A stretch of DNA of 64,000 nucleotides from Closterium sp. Naga37s-1. Taxonomy: Eukaryota; Streptophyta; Zygnematophyceae; Desmidiales; Closteriaceae. Positions within the stretch are counted from its first letter, which is position 1. The number at the start of each line of letters is the position of its first letter. The translations under genes and the position numbers were made by a program. The DNA lies in the NCBI GenBank assembly GCA_947471745.1, contig CANJKZ010000117.1, positions 186,001-250,000 of the forward strand, in the 5' to 3' direction. This document shows positions 1 to 12,800 of this stretch, one piece after another. The notes below the pieces were generated by a model. The model searched no databases. It was given only the letters and a program-made list of their open reading frames with translations, and was not told the DNA's origin.

Positions 1-326
1 ACCGGAACAGAACTTGAACAATGCATACCATACTAACATAATTCCTAAGTGCCAGCTTACCGGTACTATTTGAGTACAAACCAAGTCTATGCAACAATTT
101 GAGTACCGTACGTAGGCGTTTCAAAGTATGGGGCACTCTGATTTTCACCCCCATTTTTTCTTCTACTCTAAGACACTAATCAGGGATCGGTAATGGTCTG
201 ATTCTTCAGACTAATCAGACTATTTATTAGTCTGATATTGTCAGCCCTTGTCACTGCCAATGCGCATTGGAGAGTGCAAACTGCATTGTAGAGTTGAGCG
301 TGCAGCAACCTGCATCAAACAATAAT
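1..326. other. 3' flank of FATA, no gene seen
   Basis: AT-rich sequence downstream of the thioesterase stop codon. It probably holds the 3' UTR and terminator. I see no coding exon or clear repeat, apart from short imperfect copies of a TCTGAT/ATCAGACTA motif around 195-245. Confidence 0.4.
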
Positions 327-2574
327 TTATCTCCTCTTGCGCCAAACCGTATGACCCTTATTGATCTCTTTCTTACTATCCTGAAGCCGCAGGATGTGCG
401 AGAAGTGCTGAAGCTCTTCAGGCCGCTCTCGCTCCACCAGTGTTAACAAGCAGACACCTTTCGCCTCCTCGGATTCCTTTGACAAAAGGACACCATCTGT
501 GGTGGTGCACTGTTTGATGGCCTCTGGTTTGGCAGCTGGCGCTGTGTGACTGGCCATTGTCTCCACCATGTCATTCTGACTGCATTCTCGCCGGTACTCA
601 ATGCTTATTTGAGCCAGCTCCGAGCTGTCGACAAGATCCTGCGGCAAACTCTGTAGGGGGAATGACGAGGTTCGAAAGCGAAATGGAGAGGGAGAGAAGG
701 GTGAGGGAATGGCAGATGGGAGAGGTGAGTGAAAAGACTGGAACGTGAAGGAGGGCAAAACTGGAAAGTGAAAGGGTCTAAAAAGAACATGTATCAGATG
801 TCCATTGTCATGGAGCATGTTAAAAGGAACAGGCATAGCGAGGGAGAGTGCAGTTCGAACGTTTACAGTTCATTCTTGGTGGCTCAGAACGGTTCCATAA
901 GGTGTGAAACGGTTTTTGTGGTTTGCCGTTTTGCACCTTGACACAACCAATTAGACCGCAAAGAACGTTCAAGGAGCGTACGAGTTGGATACCCCCTGAG
1001 GTAGCAACCACTTACTTCGAGCATCCATGCAATGTAAGTTACATTGTTGACATGCTGATTCATGTCCAAGTCACTTCTTCTGGCCTGCAAGTCGCGGCAG
1101 CAGCAACGTGGCCTTTTCAGTAAAAACCGCACAGGGAGGACTGACTTGATGGGAGCGTCAATACAATAAAGACGACATTCGACTAAAACGGCATTGTGAA
1201 CGTATGAATAGCGTTGATGCAAACAGCATATTGAGGAACAACGCCACTAACAACTGTAGAGTAACCACAGTAACAGCACTCACACAGAGACTCGATTTGG
1301 AATGGTCAGCGGGCTCTTTGAGCTTCGGCAACTTGTCCACCGCGTCCGGGGGAAGAGCATAGCTGCTCAGAAATGGACCAAAGATGACTTAGCGTTAACT
1401 TCAAACCCTTTTTACTTTCATGGAGTAAAGTTGTGCTTGTGATGAAGTGCACGCAAAAGAAACTTACAGGGAAGGATTAGGGCAATGGAGAATAATCTCC
1501 TCCCACACATCAGACGGAATTCGAGCCAAACGACGTGTGTTGGAATTCATCATCACCCAGGAGCTGCATAAAATAGGTATAACATTATTAGCGGACTATG
1601 AGAAAACGGAAGAGAACGAGAAGATAGGCACTCATAGTAACGCTAACTCTTACCTGGTGCCGCGACCAATGACGTCACCAGATTTTGACAACCGAATGAT
1701 CCAGTCTCGCCGTGTCAATATGTTTGACTCTAACTGACACCACGTGTCAATTTCAACGACATCTCCCCTGTTGTCAGACAAGTGCGAAAGGTGAATTCTA
1801 AAATGAAGTCGGAAAGATGTACCAAGAAGCACACAATGTGACTCGACTGAAAGGACGAAATGAGGCTATGAGTATGTTAGCTGAAATGTTACCAAGTAGG
1901 GTACTTGTACATCTCGATGTGGATCCGAGTTGTTGCCCAAATTAAATTATGTCTCAGCATGGCTGGCGTGGTTGCCAGGCCGTCTTTGGAGAATCCAACG
2001 CTGTGAGCATGATTGGTCCCCACCTCCTGGAAGATCCAGCAAATGGAGTAATTATTTGAAGCTTACAGAACCCGAACGCAGGTACTTTACACTGAAATCT
2101 TCCAGGAGTCAATCATCTCACCTGCAATAAATTGGCGATCGTCTCTATCGACGCGGTCTTATGAACGCCGACTTCGTAACACCTGATGACGAATCTCTCT
2201 CGGTAAACACTCCCTCCTTCGAGCAGTGCTCCGAGCTGCTCGGAGCCTCCCTCCGTCCAGATCAACCCTTCATCAACGCCAGGTACATTGAACGAAGACG
2301 CATGCTCTTGGATCGGCGAGGATGGTCGGCCAGCTATCGCGCCATTCTCCGACTGGAGTAGCGGCGCTTTGACACTAGTCGCGGACGCGTTGTTTTTTTT
2401 CGAGGATGTGTTGCTCTTCTCCAAAGACGTTACAATGGGAGAGGAATTGCCAGTGAGAGCTACAGCGACAGACAAGTAGCCCTTTTTATCTCGTTGCGAG
2501 CAGATCCGCCCTCTTCCAACAAGTTGTTGAGGTTGCGAAGCGATCGGCCGGGAAAGCGTTCCTACGAAGTCCAT
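327..2574 (-). CDS. FATA: Acyl-ACP thioesterase, FatA type (plastid)
   Basis: Hydrolyses acyl-ACP, mainly oleoyl-ACP in the FatA subfamily, ending plastid fatty-acid synthesis and releasing fatty acids for export. Seven exons keep frame on the minus strand: 2574-2122, 2026-1893, 1767-1654, 1563-1468, 1362-1284, 1084-1016 and 650-327, giving 422 aa. The start is the ATG at 2574, the first in-frame Met; about 115 Ser/Ala-rich residues follow, as expected for a transit peptide plus linker. The first hotdog half holds YEVGVHKTASIETIANLLQ and EMYKYPTWGDVVEIDTW. The second holds the catalytic region DLDMNQHVNNVTYI (D299, N301, H303) and IEYRRECSQND (E337, C338). The NNVTYI and YRREC-x-x-D forms and the C-terminal EINKGHTVWRK favour FatA over FatB. 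Introns are short and ordinary, with none of the exon copies seen in the two large genes. No disabling mutation is visible. Exon ends are hand-predicted; the exon 5 acceptor has an alternative 3 bp away. Confidence 0.92.
850..1005 (-). repeat. Dispersed repeat, copy A (in FATA intron 6)
   Basis: Read on the minus strand, this block aligns with 2896-3036 on the plus strand. Shared landmarks include a GGGGG-rich start, a GTGCAAAACGG core, AAACCGTTTCACACC and TATGGAACC followed by CTGAGCCA. By eye the two are roughly three-quarters identical over about 130 bp. No coding capacity. It is probably a small non-autonomous element. Confidence 0.55.
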
Positions 2575-3894
2575 AATTTCAGTCGATGAAGGAAGCCAGA
2601 GCACGCTTACGACGAGACTGCTCAGTCACCTAGATCGGTCCTTCCAGACGCTGACCAGACTGGAGATCTTCAACGAGAAGAGAGTGGGAGAAAGTCAACT
2701 GAACAATGTACGCTTCGAAGCCGATTAACAAATCAATTGGCACTCGTTCCTCAATTTGCCTGTTTTAATTATGTGCTTGTTGGCCCCTGATTGTACAAGC
2801 TCCTCAGAATACAACAACTGCGAGAGCGGCCATGGTGTTGCTGTAACTTTCTAGCTAACCGAAACCGAGGGGCTGGCTTGACTGAAAATACTGAATAGGG
2901 GGGATCCAAGTGGTATGTCCCTTGTACGTTCTTGCGGTATAATATGTTTTATCACGGTGCAAAACGGTGAGGCTCAGAAACCGTTTCACACCGTATGGAA
3001 CCTGTCTGAGCCACGAGATTGGAACTGTAGACGTATGAGTTGGAATCTCCGTCAGAATGAGGATGCACTAACAGAGCGACCAGATCGCACAGATCGTAGC
3101 CGTCCATTCGGTGTGGGAAACTCTAGGCCGGTGATGCAAGGAGAAATGGCTGGCCTCTGGCGGTCCAGCACTTCTGGCGACCGAGCCTAGGAGGACTGGT
3201 GAGCAGGAGAACGGAATGGATCCACAGAAACACAAAACATTTCCTAGATTTCAGCGAGTGCTGGCTTTGTGCAAATATCGAGGGGGAGATCACGGCGGTG
3301 GAGGCACGTGTGAGTGCCCTTTCTCCGCAATCTAGTGGCTCTGGGCCGACGGCTTCCACACATTTCCTGTCTGGCATTCTTCGCCAGCCAATCAGTTGAT
3401 CCCGACACGCTGAGCTGTCGAGAAGGATTTGTATTTTTTGGTCGTAACTGGTCACAACAAATCAGGTGTATTTGTATTTTTTACCTGCTGTTAGTGACCG
3501 AATCCGTGACCCCACTTACCAAACCCGTCAGAAAACCCGATACAGTGACCATACGCGTTTTTTTTACCATTCACGTTATCGAGTCCCAAGTTGGTTACTT
3601 ATGGCATATTTTCCCAAAAAATCCACGATACAGCCGTAGTGTAGACAGTCAACACATGCTGGCGGTACTCTCCTCCCTACACCGTTCACGGGTTGAACAA
3701 TATAACAATATAATTGTGTGGGCTTGCTTAATTTTGACGATCCCATTTTAGATGTCACAGCCTAGTGAATGCATAAATGCTGTGATGGAGGCTCCGCTAA
3801 TCAAGCAACCAAGCCTACAAGCTGTCTGTATGACCACAACCACGCTCCCAAATCACAGCAAAAAACCTTCCAAATGACAATACAGTCACTAATT
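2575..3894. other. Intergenic, FATA 5' flank to UTP3 3' end
   Basis: About 1.3 kb between the FATA start and the UTP3 stop, both genes on the minus strand. It should contain the FATA promoter and 5' UTR and the UTP3 3' UTR. It holds copy B of a dispersed repeat (2896-3036). I recognise no further gene; the open frames here are short and show no family motif. Confidence 0.5.
2896..3036 (+). repeat. Dispersed repeat, copy B
   Basis: Inverted relative to copy A at 850-1005. The shared core runs from the GTGCAAAACGG motif through AAACCGTTTCACACCGTATGG. The two copies sit about 2 kb apart in opposite orientation, one intronic and one upstream of FATA. They are too diverged to be one recent palindrome. 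Confidence 0.55.
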
Positions 3895-6800
3895 TCAGCC
3901 GATCCTAACACTGCGACTGATGCTGGACTTGATACCGGTCGATTCACCACCGTAAGGAGCAGATTCACGCTTGACGTCTCGCACCTGGCCCTTGCGACGA
4001 ACCACAGCATTCGCATGCTTGAGCTGTAACCACAAAGAATTGAGAAACGACATACGGTAAGGGTAAAAAAAAATGTTTGAAATGACAAAGCGAGGGAGGA
4101 AGCGAGGGGGGGGAGGAAGGGAGGGGAGAATGTACTGGCATTTGCAACCAGGATCTAGTGGGGAGCGGGAGGGTGTCGGAGGGGGCTGGGAGGGGTTGAA
4201 GTGGGTGGGAGGCTGCTCAAATTGTGTGATACCTGCACTAGCATTTGCATACCTTGTACTTCTTGCGAGGGTTCTTGACCGCCTTGTTGCGGTGTGCTTT
4301 CAGGCCGCGATTCCTTTCAATCTGCCACAGAGGAAGGGATGGAAGCAGGTGACGGATGTTGGTTGCATGGGTTGAGTGACCATCATTCGAAATCGTAAGT
4401 CACAGCAAGGGACGGACGAGGGAGGAGAATGGTGCATGCATGGGGTGACAATGGTTCAACTCAGACATCACAGGAAGGGATAGATAAGGGTGGAGAACGG
4501 TGGGTGCATGGGCTGAGGTTTAAATCGATTCGGGAGGCACAGGAAGAGATGGGCGAGCGAGGGTGGGTGCAGGAAGCATGGGGTGACACACGAATGGACT
4601 AGAGCGGAAGGTTGTGATAAAAGAACGGATGCGACGGATGTACCTGGTTGGTGATTTGACAATTTTAGGTGTCTCAAAAATGACCTCAATGCATACGGAA
4701 GGATGTGAAAACAAGAATGGATGAGAGCGGAAGGATGTGAATACAAGAACGGGTGCGAAGGAAGTACCTGGTTGGTGATTTGCCGGCGACCATCCTCGTC
4801 CACCGATGGCTCGGCTTCAGGAATAAGGCCAGAGCTGACAAGGAGACAAAGTTGGGATGGGGAGACACAAGGATGGATGAGAGCACAAGGACGTGAGTGC
4901 CTGGTTGGTGATTTGCCGGCGACCATCCTCGTCCACCGATGGCTCGGCTTCAGGAATAAGGCCAGAGCTGACAAGGAGAGGAAGAGGGGATGGGTGAAAG
5001 TGTGATGGAGGAGGGGGGAGGGGAAGGGTAGGTGAGTTTTGGTCGGGTCGACTCAACGGCCACTGAGAGACCGGCTCGGCTTCAGGAATGAGGCCAGAGC
5101 TGAGGGGAAGAGGAAGCTGGGATGGCGCGACACAGGGATGCATGAGAGCACAAGGACATGAGTTTCTGGGGGGTGATTTGCCAGCGCCCATCCTGGTCCA
5201 CTGAGGGCTCGACTTCAGGAATGAGGCCAGAGCTGACAAGGAGAGGAAGGTGGATGGGTTGGAGGGATAAAAGGGAAATCAATCAATCAATCAACCAAAC
5301 AAACAAACAAAAACCAAAACGAAGGAAAACAACCAAACAAACAACAACCTAAAAGAAGACAGCGGAGAGAGACTCACGAAGAGTATTTGGCAGCCTTGGC
5401 GGACCGCCGAGCCTCCTGCATTTTCCGAGCCTCAGCGTAAAACTCGTCCTCCTCCCCTCCCTCTCCATCCCCACCCTCGTCCTCGTCTCCTTGATCGAAC
5501 CCTAGGTCCTCCAAGCCTCGCTTCCGAACCTGCTTTGCCACCACACCTGCCTCGTAGGCTCGGCGGCGCTCACCCAGGTCCGGCTTCAATGGGAGATCAG
5601 CGTCTCCGGATATCACCTGAGAGAGAGAGCACGGTGTAAAGGGATGACGAATTAGGGAACCTCTACTTGACTCCCTGACTCTCATTAAAAGGCCCGGCTT
5701 TAAGGGGAAATCAGCGTCTACTGATATCACCTGGAAGAGAGAGCATGGTATAAAGGGATTAAGAATCAATGAATTTTTCATTTTAGGATTGGATCCACAC
5801 ATGGGGTTAATACACAACTAGAAACAGCATACCTTGCCTGATGCGCCCCTGAGGGAAGTCAATTAATGTTGCATTTCAGGATTGCATCCACACATGGGGT
5901 TAATACACCACTAGAAACAGCATACCTTGCCCTGTGCGCCCCTGAGCGAAGTCATCTTGCCCGCCTCGTGAATCGCCTCTGACAGCTTGCGCGGCCGAAG
6001 CAGCGACTCCAGCATACCGGCACTTGAAGGCCCTGCCACCTCTGTGAAACCTAGAGACTTGTGCAGAATACTGAGCTCCATACCTCGGTCGGTGCAGCAT
6101 ACCTTGCCCTGTGCTCCCCTGAGGGAAGTCATCTTGCCCGCCTCGTGACTCGCCTCTGACAGCTTGCGCAGCCTGAGCAGCGACTCCAGCATACCAACAC
6201 TCGTCAACCCTCCTATGCCTGTGAACTCTAATGACAGTACTATACACCATACCTAGCAGCACCGTACCTTGCTGCCCTGTGCTCCCCTGAGGGAAGTCAT
6301 CTTGCCCGCCTCATGAATCGCCTCTGACAGCTTGCGCGGCCGCAGCAGCGACTCCAGCATACCAGCACTCGTCAACCCTCCAATCCCTCCTGTTCCTGCT
6401 CCTGCTGCTGTTGCGAGGCCGGGTTGTGCGCCCCCCTCCTCCCCTGCTGCCATGATGCCAGCGATATCATCGTCGAAATCATCCAGCATACCAGCCAGCC
6501 TGTTGAGAGGGGCAGGGGAGGCAAGAATCCAGAGTGTTAAGTCAAGTGCCCCCCTCCTCCCCTCCTCCCCTGCTGCCATGATGCCAGCAATATCGCCGTC
6601 AAAGTCATCCAGCATACCAGCCAGCCTGGTGAGAGGGGCAGGGGAGGCAAGAATCCAGAGTGTTAAGTCAAGTGCCCCCCTCCTCCCCTCCTCCCCTCCT
6701 CCCCTCCTCCCCTCCTCCCCTCCTCTGCTGCTTTCTCATCCACTCTCCACTCTCCACTGGTCAGCTGCTGCTCCTGCTGCTGTGAGGCCGGGCTGTGCGC

Positions 6801-9800
6801 CCCCCTCCTCGCCTGCTGCCATGATGCGATCGAATCCGCCCTTAAACAACATCGCTGTGCGCCCCCCTCCTCCCCTGCTGCCATGTTGCCAGCAGTTGAA
6901 AGACACGCGGGTGAACACTCGCGCGTCTACCTCCCCGAACCTGTCACAACCCAGTAAGACCTCTTACCTCTCCCACAACCGAGCTCACATGTTCTGGCTC
7001 CTCTTGACGGCCTCGAGTTGCTGCTTTCCCCCACGATTCAGAGGCACAAACAAAATAAAAACCTTCTCCTCCTCACCCTCTCTCACACCCACTCCCTCTC
7101 CTCTGTCTCAGCCCACTCACAATCAAGTGAACTCACATGTTCTGGCTCCGCTTGAGTGCCTTGAGTCGCTGCTTCTCCCCGCGATTGAGAGGCACGCGGG
7201 AGAACATCCTCTCCTCCGCTGCAGCCCTCTCCCTCAGCCGCTCCACCTCCCTCTCCATCTCCTTGCCCTCAACCATCATAGTCGACGCTCCCTCCACTCT
7301 CATCTGTGTGGGGAGGCGGGAGGATGTGGGTCAATGCGAGTGTGAAACATTCAAGCATCGTGGAAAAAAGCAGCCTCATTCTCTCCCTCAGCCGCTCCAC
7401 CTCCCTCTCCATCTCCTTGCCCTCCACCATCATCGTCGATGCTCCCTCCACTCGCATCTGTGCACAAGCGGGGGTGGAGGGGGACATGTGAGTGTGGGTC
7501 AATGTAAGTGTGCAGCTTCTTTCCCTCCCTCAGCCTCTCCATCTCCTTGCCCTCCACCATCATCGTAGACGCTCCCTCCACTCCACTCGCATCTGTGTTA
7601 GTGTGTGTGTTGGAGGGGGGGGAGGGGGAGGGAAGGAGAGGGCCGGGAATTGGGGGGGAGAGGTTGGGGGGAGGGGGGAATGTAACGAATGCTCGGTTGC
7701 AAGTTCCAGGTCCATAGCCCTGATCTCCCTCCCCTCGATCTTCGGTTGTCTCACCTCTCTTGGTCGTCCCTCCACGTCTTCAGCTAGCTCCTTCACAAAC
7801 GCGCTCCTAGCCGCCCGCCTCCTCGCTTCCCTCATCTCCCTCTCCTCCCGCCTCATCCCCACCCTCGCCTCTTGCCCACCCACCCAACCCAAGGGTGTTA
7901 AATCAAACTCACCTCACGCGGTCGCCCCTCCACATCTTCTGCAAGCTCCTTCACAGACGCGCTCCTGGCAGCGCGCCTCCTGTATCCCCCTTTCATGCAT
8001 CTGTCGTGTTATATCACACTCACCTCCCGCGGTCGTCCCTCCACGTCTTCTGCCAGTTCCTTCACAAACGCGCTCCTGGCAGCGCGCCTCCTCGCCTCCC
8101 TCATCTCCCTCTCCTCCCGCCGCGCCCCCACCTCTCCACCCTTCTTCCCCCCCTCCTTCTCCCCATCCATGGCCATCGGGGCAATCTTAGGCGGCTTGTA
8201 AATCCCACCAGCACCACCACCGTCCGCCCCAGCAGCAAAGCCCCCATCCTCTCCCCCAAACCCAGCACCAGCACTCCCATCGGCCCCACTTCCCCCCAGT
8301 TTCGACACTAGGAGGTTCGGGTTCGGGCGGTGCTTCAGGTCGTCTAGTGACCCTCCCGCCCCGGCCTCTGCTGCTGCTGCGGACTGCTTGCCAGGTGTCG
8401 CGCTGCGATTGGCCGACGAGGCCAGCTTGAGAAGCTTCTCGATCTGATACTGCAGCTTCTTGTCAATAGGGCGGATCTGATTTGAGAGGGAGAGAGGGTT
8501 GGGTGTGCGGAGGGGGGAGGGAAGTGGGGGAGTGGGGAGGGGGGGATAGGGGGGGGGGAGGGGGAGGGGAGAGAGAGTTGGGACTCAAAACGGATGAGTG
8601 GGTGGGAGGGTGGGGGTGGGTGGGAGGGAGGGTGAGTGGGTGGGAGAGAGGGTGAGTGGGTGGGAGGCAGGGTGCAGAGCAGCAAACCATGCAACAGCAA
8701 TAGCCCAAATAAAACCAACCCACCTTTTCCAGGAACAGCCTGAGCTCCACAAGTCGGGAGACCACGGGGTGGTCCCTGACTGGCTTGCCCTCCGCCCTGA
8801 GCAGCAGGAAGAAGAGCAGACAGCAGCAGCACAAACCCCAAAACCCTAGACCACGAGCACCACACAACCAACCCACCTTCTCCAGGAACAGCCGAAGCTC
8901 AACGAGGCGGGAGACCACGGGGTGGTCCCTGACTGGCTTGCCCTCCGCCCTGAGCAGCAGGAAGAAGAGCAGACAGCAGCAGTAGTGCAGCAGCAGACCG
9001 TGCTTTGCCTCCAAATAGGATACTCCATTCTCTGTTGCATACTCTCCCTCCCGCACCTGGTCAAGTCAAAGGGGGAGGGGGAGGAGTGAGAGTCAAGGGC
9101 CTAGGGTGAGTAAACAGCAGGGAGAAGAGCAGTAGTAGTGCAGTAGCAGCAGTAGTGCAGCAGCAGCCCGTGCTTCGCCTCCAGGTAGGATACTCCATTT
9201 TCAGTCGCGTACTCTCCCTCCCGCACCTGGTCACGTTCGAGACGGGAGGGGGTCCAACACTAAGTTTCAATAACAGGAAGAAGAGCAGACAGCAGCAGTA
9301 GTGCAGCAGCAGCCCGTGCTTTGCTTCCAGCCCGTACTCTCCCTCCCGCACCTGGTCGATTAGAGAGAGTCAATAAGGGGGGAATAAGGGAGTCAGAAGA
9401 CAGCCTCAGAAGCATAATGACGAAGGGCAGACAGCAGCAGTAGTGCAGCAGTAGCCCGTGCTTTGCTTCCAGCCCGTACTCTCCCTCCCGCACCTGGTCG
9501 ATTAGAGAGAGTCAATAAGGGGGGAATAAGGGAGTCAGAAGACAGCCTCAGAAGCATAATGACGAAGGGCAGACAGCAGCAGTAGTGCAGCAGCAGCCCG
9601 TGCTTTGCTTCCAGCCCGTACTCTCCCTCCCGCACCTGGTCGATTAGAGAGAGTCAATAAGGGGGGAATAAGGGAGTCAGAAGACAGCCTCAGAAGCATA
9701 ATGACGAAGGGCAGACAGCAGCAGTAGTGCAGCAGTAGCCCGTGCTTTGCTTCCAGCCCGTACTCTCCCTCCCGCACCTGGTCGATTAGAGAGAGTCAAT

Positions 9801-12800
9801 AAGGGGGGAATAAGGGAGTCAGAAGACAGCCTCAGAAGCATAATGACGAAGGGCAGACAGCAGCAGTAGTGCAGCAGTAGCCCGTGCTTTGCTTCCAGCC
9901 CGTACTCTCCCTCCCGCACCTGGTCGATTAGAGAGAGTCAATAAGGGGGGAATAAGGGAGTCAGAAGACAGCCTCAGAAGCATAATGACGAAGGGCAGAC
10001 AGCAGCAGTAGTGCAGCAGTAGCCCGTGCTTTGCTTCCAGCCCGTACTCTCCCTCCCGCACCTGGTCGATTAGAGAGAGTCAATAAGGGGGGAATAAGGG
10101 AGTCAGAAGACAGCCTCAGAAGCATAATGACGAAGGGCAGACAGCAGCAGTAGTGCAGCAGTAGCCCGTGCTTTGCTTCCAGCCCGTACTCTCCCTCCCG
10201 CACCTGGTCGATTAGAGAGAGTCAATAAGGGGGGAAAAAGGGAGTCAGAAGACAGCCTCAGAAGCATAATGACGAAGGGCAGACAGCAGCAGTAGTGCAG
10301 CAGTAGCCCGTGCTTTGCTTCCAGCCCGTACTCTCCCTCCCGCACCTGGTCGATTAGAGAGAGTCAATAAGGGGGGAATAAGGGAGTCAGAAGACAGCCT
10401 CAGAAGCATAATGACGAAGGGCAGACAGCAGCAGTAGTGCAGCAGTAGCCCGTGCTTTGCTTCCAGCCCGTACTCTCCCTCCCGCACCTGGTCGATTAGA
10501 GAGAGTCAATAAGGGGGGAATAAGGGAGTCAGAAGACAGCCTCAGAAGCATAATGACGAAGGGCAGACAGCAGCAGTAGTGCAGCAGTAGCCCGTGCTTT
10601 GCCTCCAAGGAGCTGGGAAGGGGTTCAAAAGAGGAGGTAGCAGCGGTAGCGGGGTCAAAAGACGGCGCTGGAAGCAGCAGGGAGAAGAGCAGGAAGCAGC
10701 GGTAGTGCAGCAGCAGCCCGTGCTGTGAGTAAGCGTGCTCACCTGCTGCAGCAGAGTTGACTTTTGAGTCGACTCAAAGGTCAACGCAGGCAACAGCAGT
10801 AGTGCAGCAGCAGCCCGTGCTGTGAGTAAGCGTGCTCACCTGCTGCAGCAGCGGCAGCACTTTGGCGTTGAGCTCCTTGAGGGTCGTCTTGCGAAAAGGC
10901 GATATGGATAGAGCGTTGCCGCACACACACACACACGCAGACACTCGTGCTGTGAGCGAGTGTGAGCATGCTTCCAGCTAACCCTCACTCATCTCACCTG
11001 TTGCAGCAGCGGCAGCACTTTGGTGTTGAGCTCCTTAAGAGTTGTCTTGAGGTCTGAGAGCAGACCCACCAGCTCTGGGGCATCGCTGTGAATGCAAGGG
11101 GAATGGGGGGACGGGAGAGAGAGCAAAGGGAGTGAACGAGAATAAGCCAGCGGCAGCACTTTGGTGTTGAGCTCCTTGAGGGTCGTCTGATCAGCACCGC
11201 ATTTCACCCCACCTAACCCCGTCTAACCGCATCTGACCGCATTTCACCGCGTCTCACCTCATCAGTGCTGCCATCTGCTCCTCCTGGGTCAGCAGACTCG
11301 CATTCACCACCCGTTCCTGAGTGCTCCCCTCACACTGCAACACAAACTCATCCATGCTGACAAGCACCGCACCTCACCGCAACTTACCCCATCTGACCTC
11401 GGCGCACCGAATCTCACCCCGTCTCACCCCGATTCACCCCGTCTCACCACGCCTGACCGCATCTCACCTCATCAGTGCTGCCATCTGCTCCTCCTGGGAC
11501 AGCAGACTCGCATCCTTCACCACCCGTCCCTGAGTGCTGCCCTCACGCCGCAACACAAACTCATCCTTGCTGACAAGCACCGCACCTCACTGCATCTTAA
11601 CCCATCTGACCGCAGTGCACCGAATCTCACCGCATTCTACCGCATCTCACCTCATCAGCACCGCCATCTGCTCCTCCTTGGTCAGCAGACTCGCATCCTT
11701 CACAACACGTTCTACCACCGCCGCCCCACTCCTCTTCTGAGGCGCCGAAAAAAAACTTACCGCATCTCACTGCATCGCACCGCGCTGCACCGCATTTCAC
11801 CGCATCTCACCTCATCAGCGCAGCCATCTGCTCCTCCTTGGTCAGCAGACTCGCATCCTTCACAACCCGCTCTGGACTGCTGACCTCGCACACTGCAACA
11901 CAAACGCTCACCAATGCTGACCAGCACCGCATCTCACCGCATCTAACCCAGTCTCACGGCACCTGACCGCTTCTCACCGCATTTAACCGCACCTCACCTC
12001 ATCAGCGCCGCCATCTGCTCCTCCTTGGTCAGCAGACTCGCATCCTTCACCACCCGTTCTACCACAGCCGCCCCACTCCTCTTCTGAGGCGCCGAAAAAA
12101 TCTTACCGCATCTCACTGCATCGCACCGCGCTGCACCGCATTTCACCGCATCTCACCTCATCAAAGCCGCCATCTGCTCCTCCTTGGTCAGCAGGCTCGT
12201 ATCCTTCACCACCCGTTCCACCACAGCGGCCCCCCTCCCCTTTCTCTCCAACGCCTTATCACTCCCCTTATCGCCCTTACCACTCCGATCATCACTCCCC
12301 TTATCACCCTTCTTCCGCCCCTCCTTCTCCACCTTTTCTAACATCGTCTCCTCTCCCTCCTCCCCTTCCTCCTCCTCTCCCTCCTCCCCCTCTTCCCCCT
12401 CCTCCTCATAATCCTCCACCCTCAATCCAGACGCGATCTGCTGCTGCAGCCGAAGTGCCTCCTCCTCCTCCTCCTGCGCCCCCGTCTCGCCGTCCATATG
12501 CAACTGCGTAACAGGGGGGGGACGAAGGGAAAAGAAGGGGAAAGAAGGGAGCAGGAAGAGGGTGGGTACAAGCGGTCAGCCAGTCTCTATCCATCCTCGA
12601 CGCAACCCACCAGCGATCTACTGCTGCAGCCTAAGCGCCTCCTCCTCCTCCTGCGCCCCTGTCTCGCCGTCCATATGCAACTGTGTGACAGGAAAGGAAG
12701 GGAGGAGGGCAAAAGAAGGGCACAATCAGTCAGCCAGTCTCCAGACAGCGTCGACTCAATCCAGCTGCGATCTGCTGCAGCCTAAGCGCCTCCTCCTCCT

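Noticed and set aside
327-836. Whole 169-codon minus-strand frame as one gene
   Set aside because: Only 327-650 matches the thioesterase C terminus and follows a CTACAG acceptor; the part above 650 is intron.
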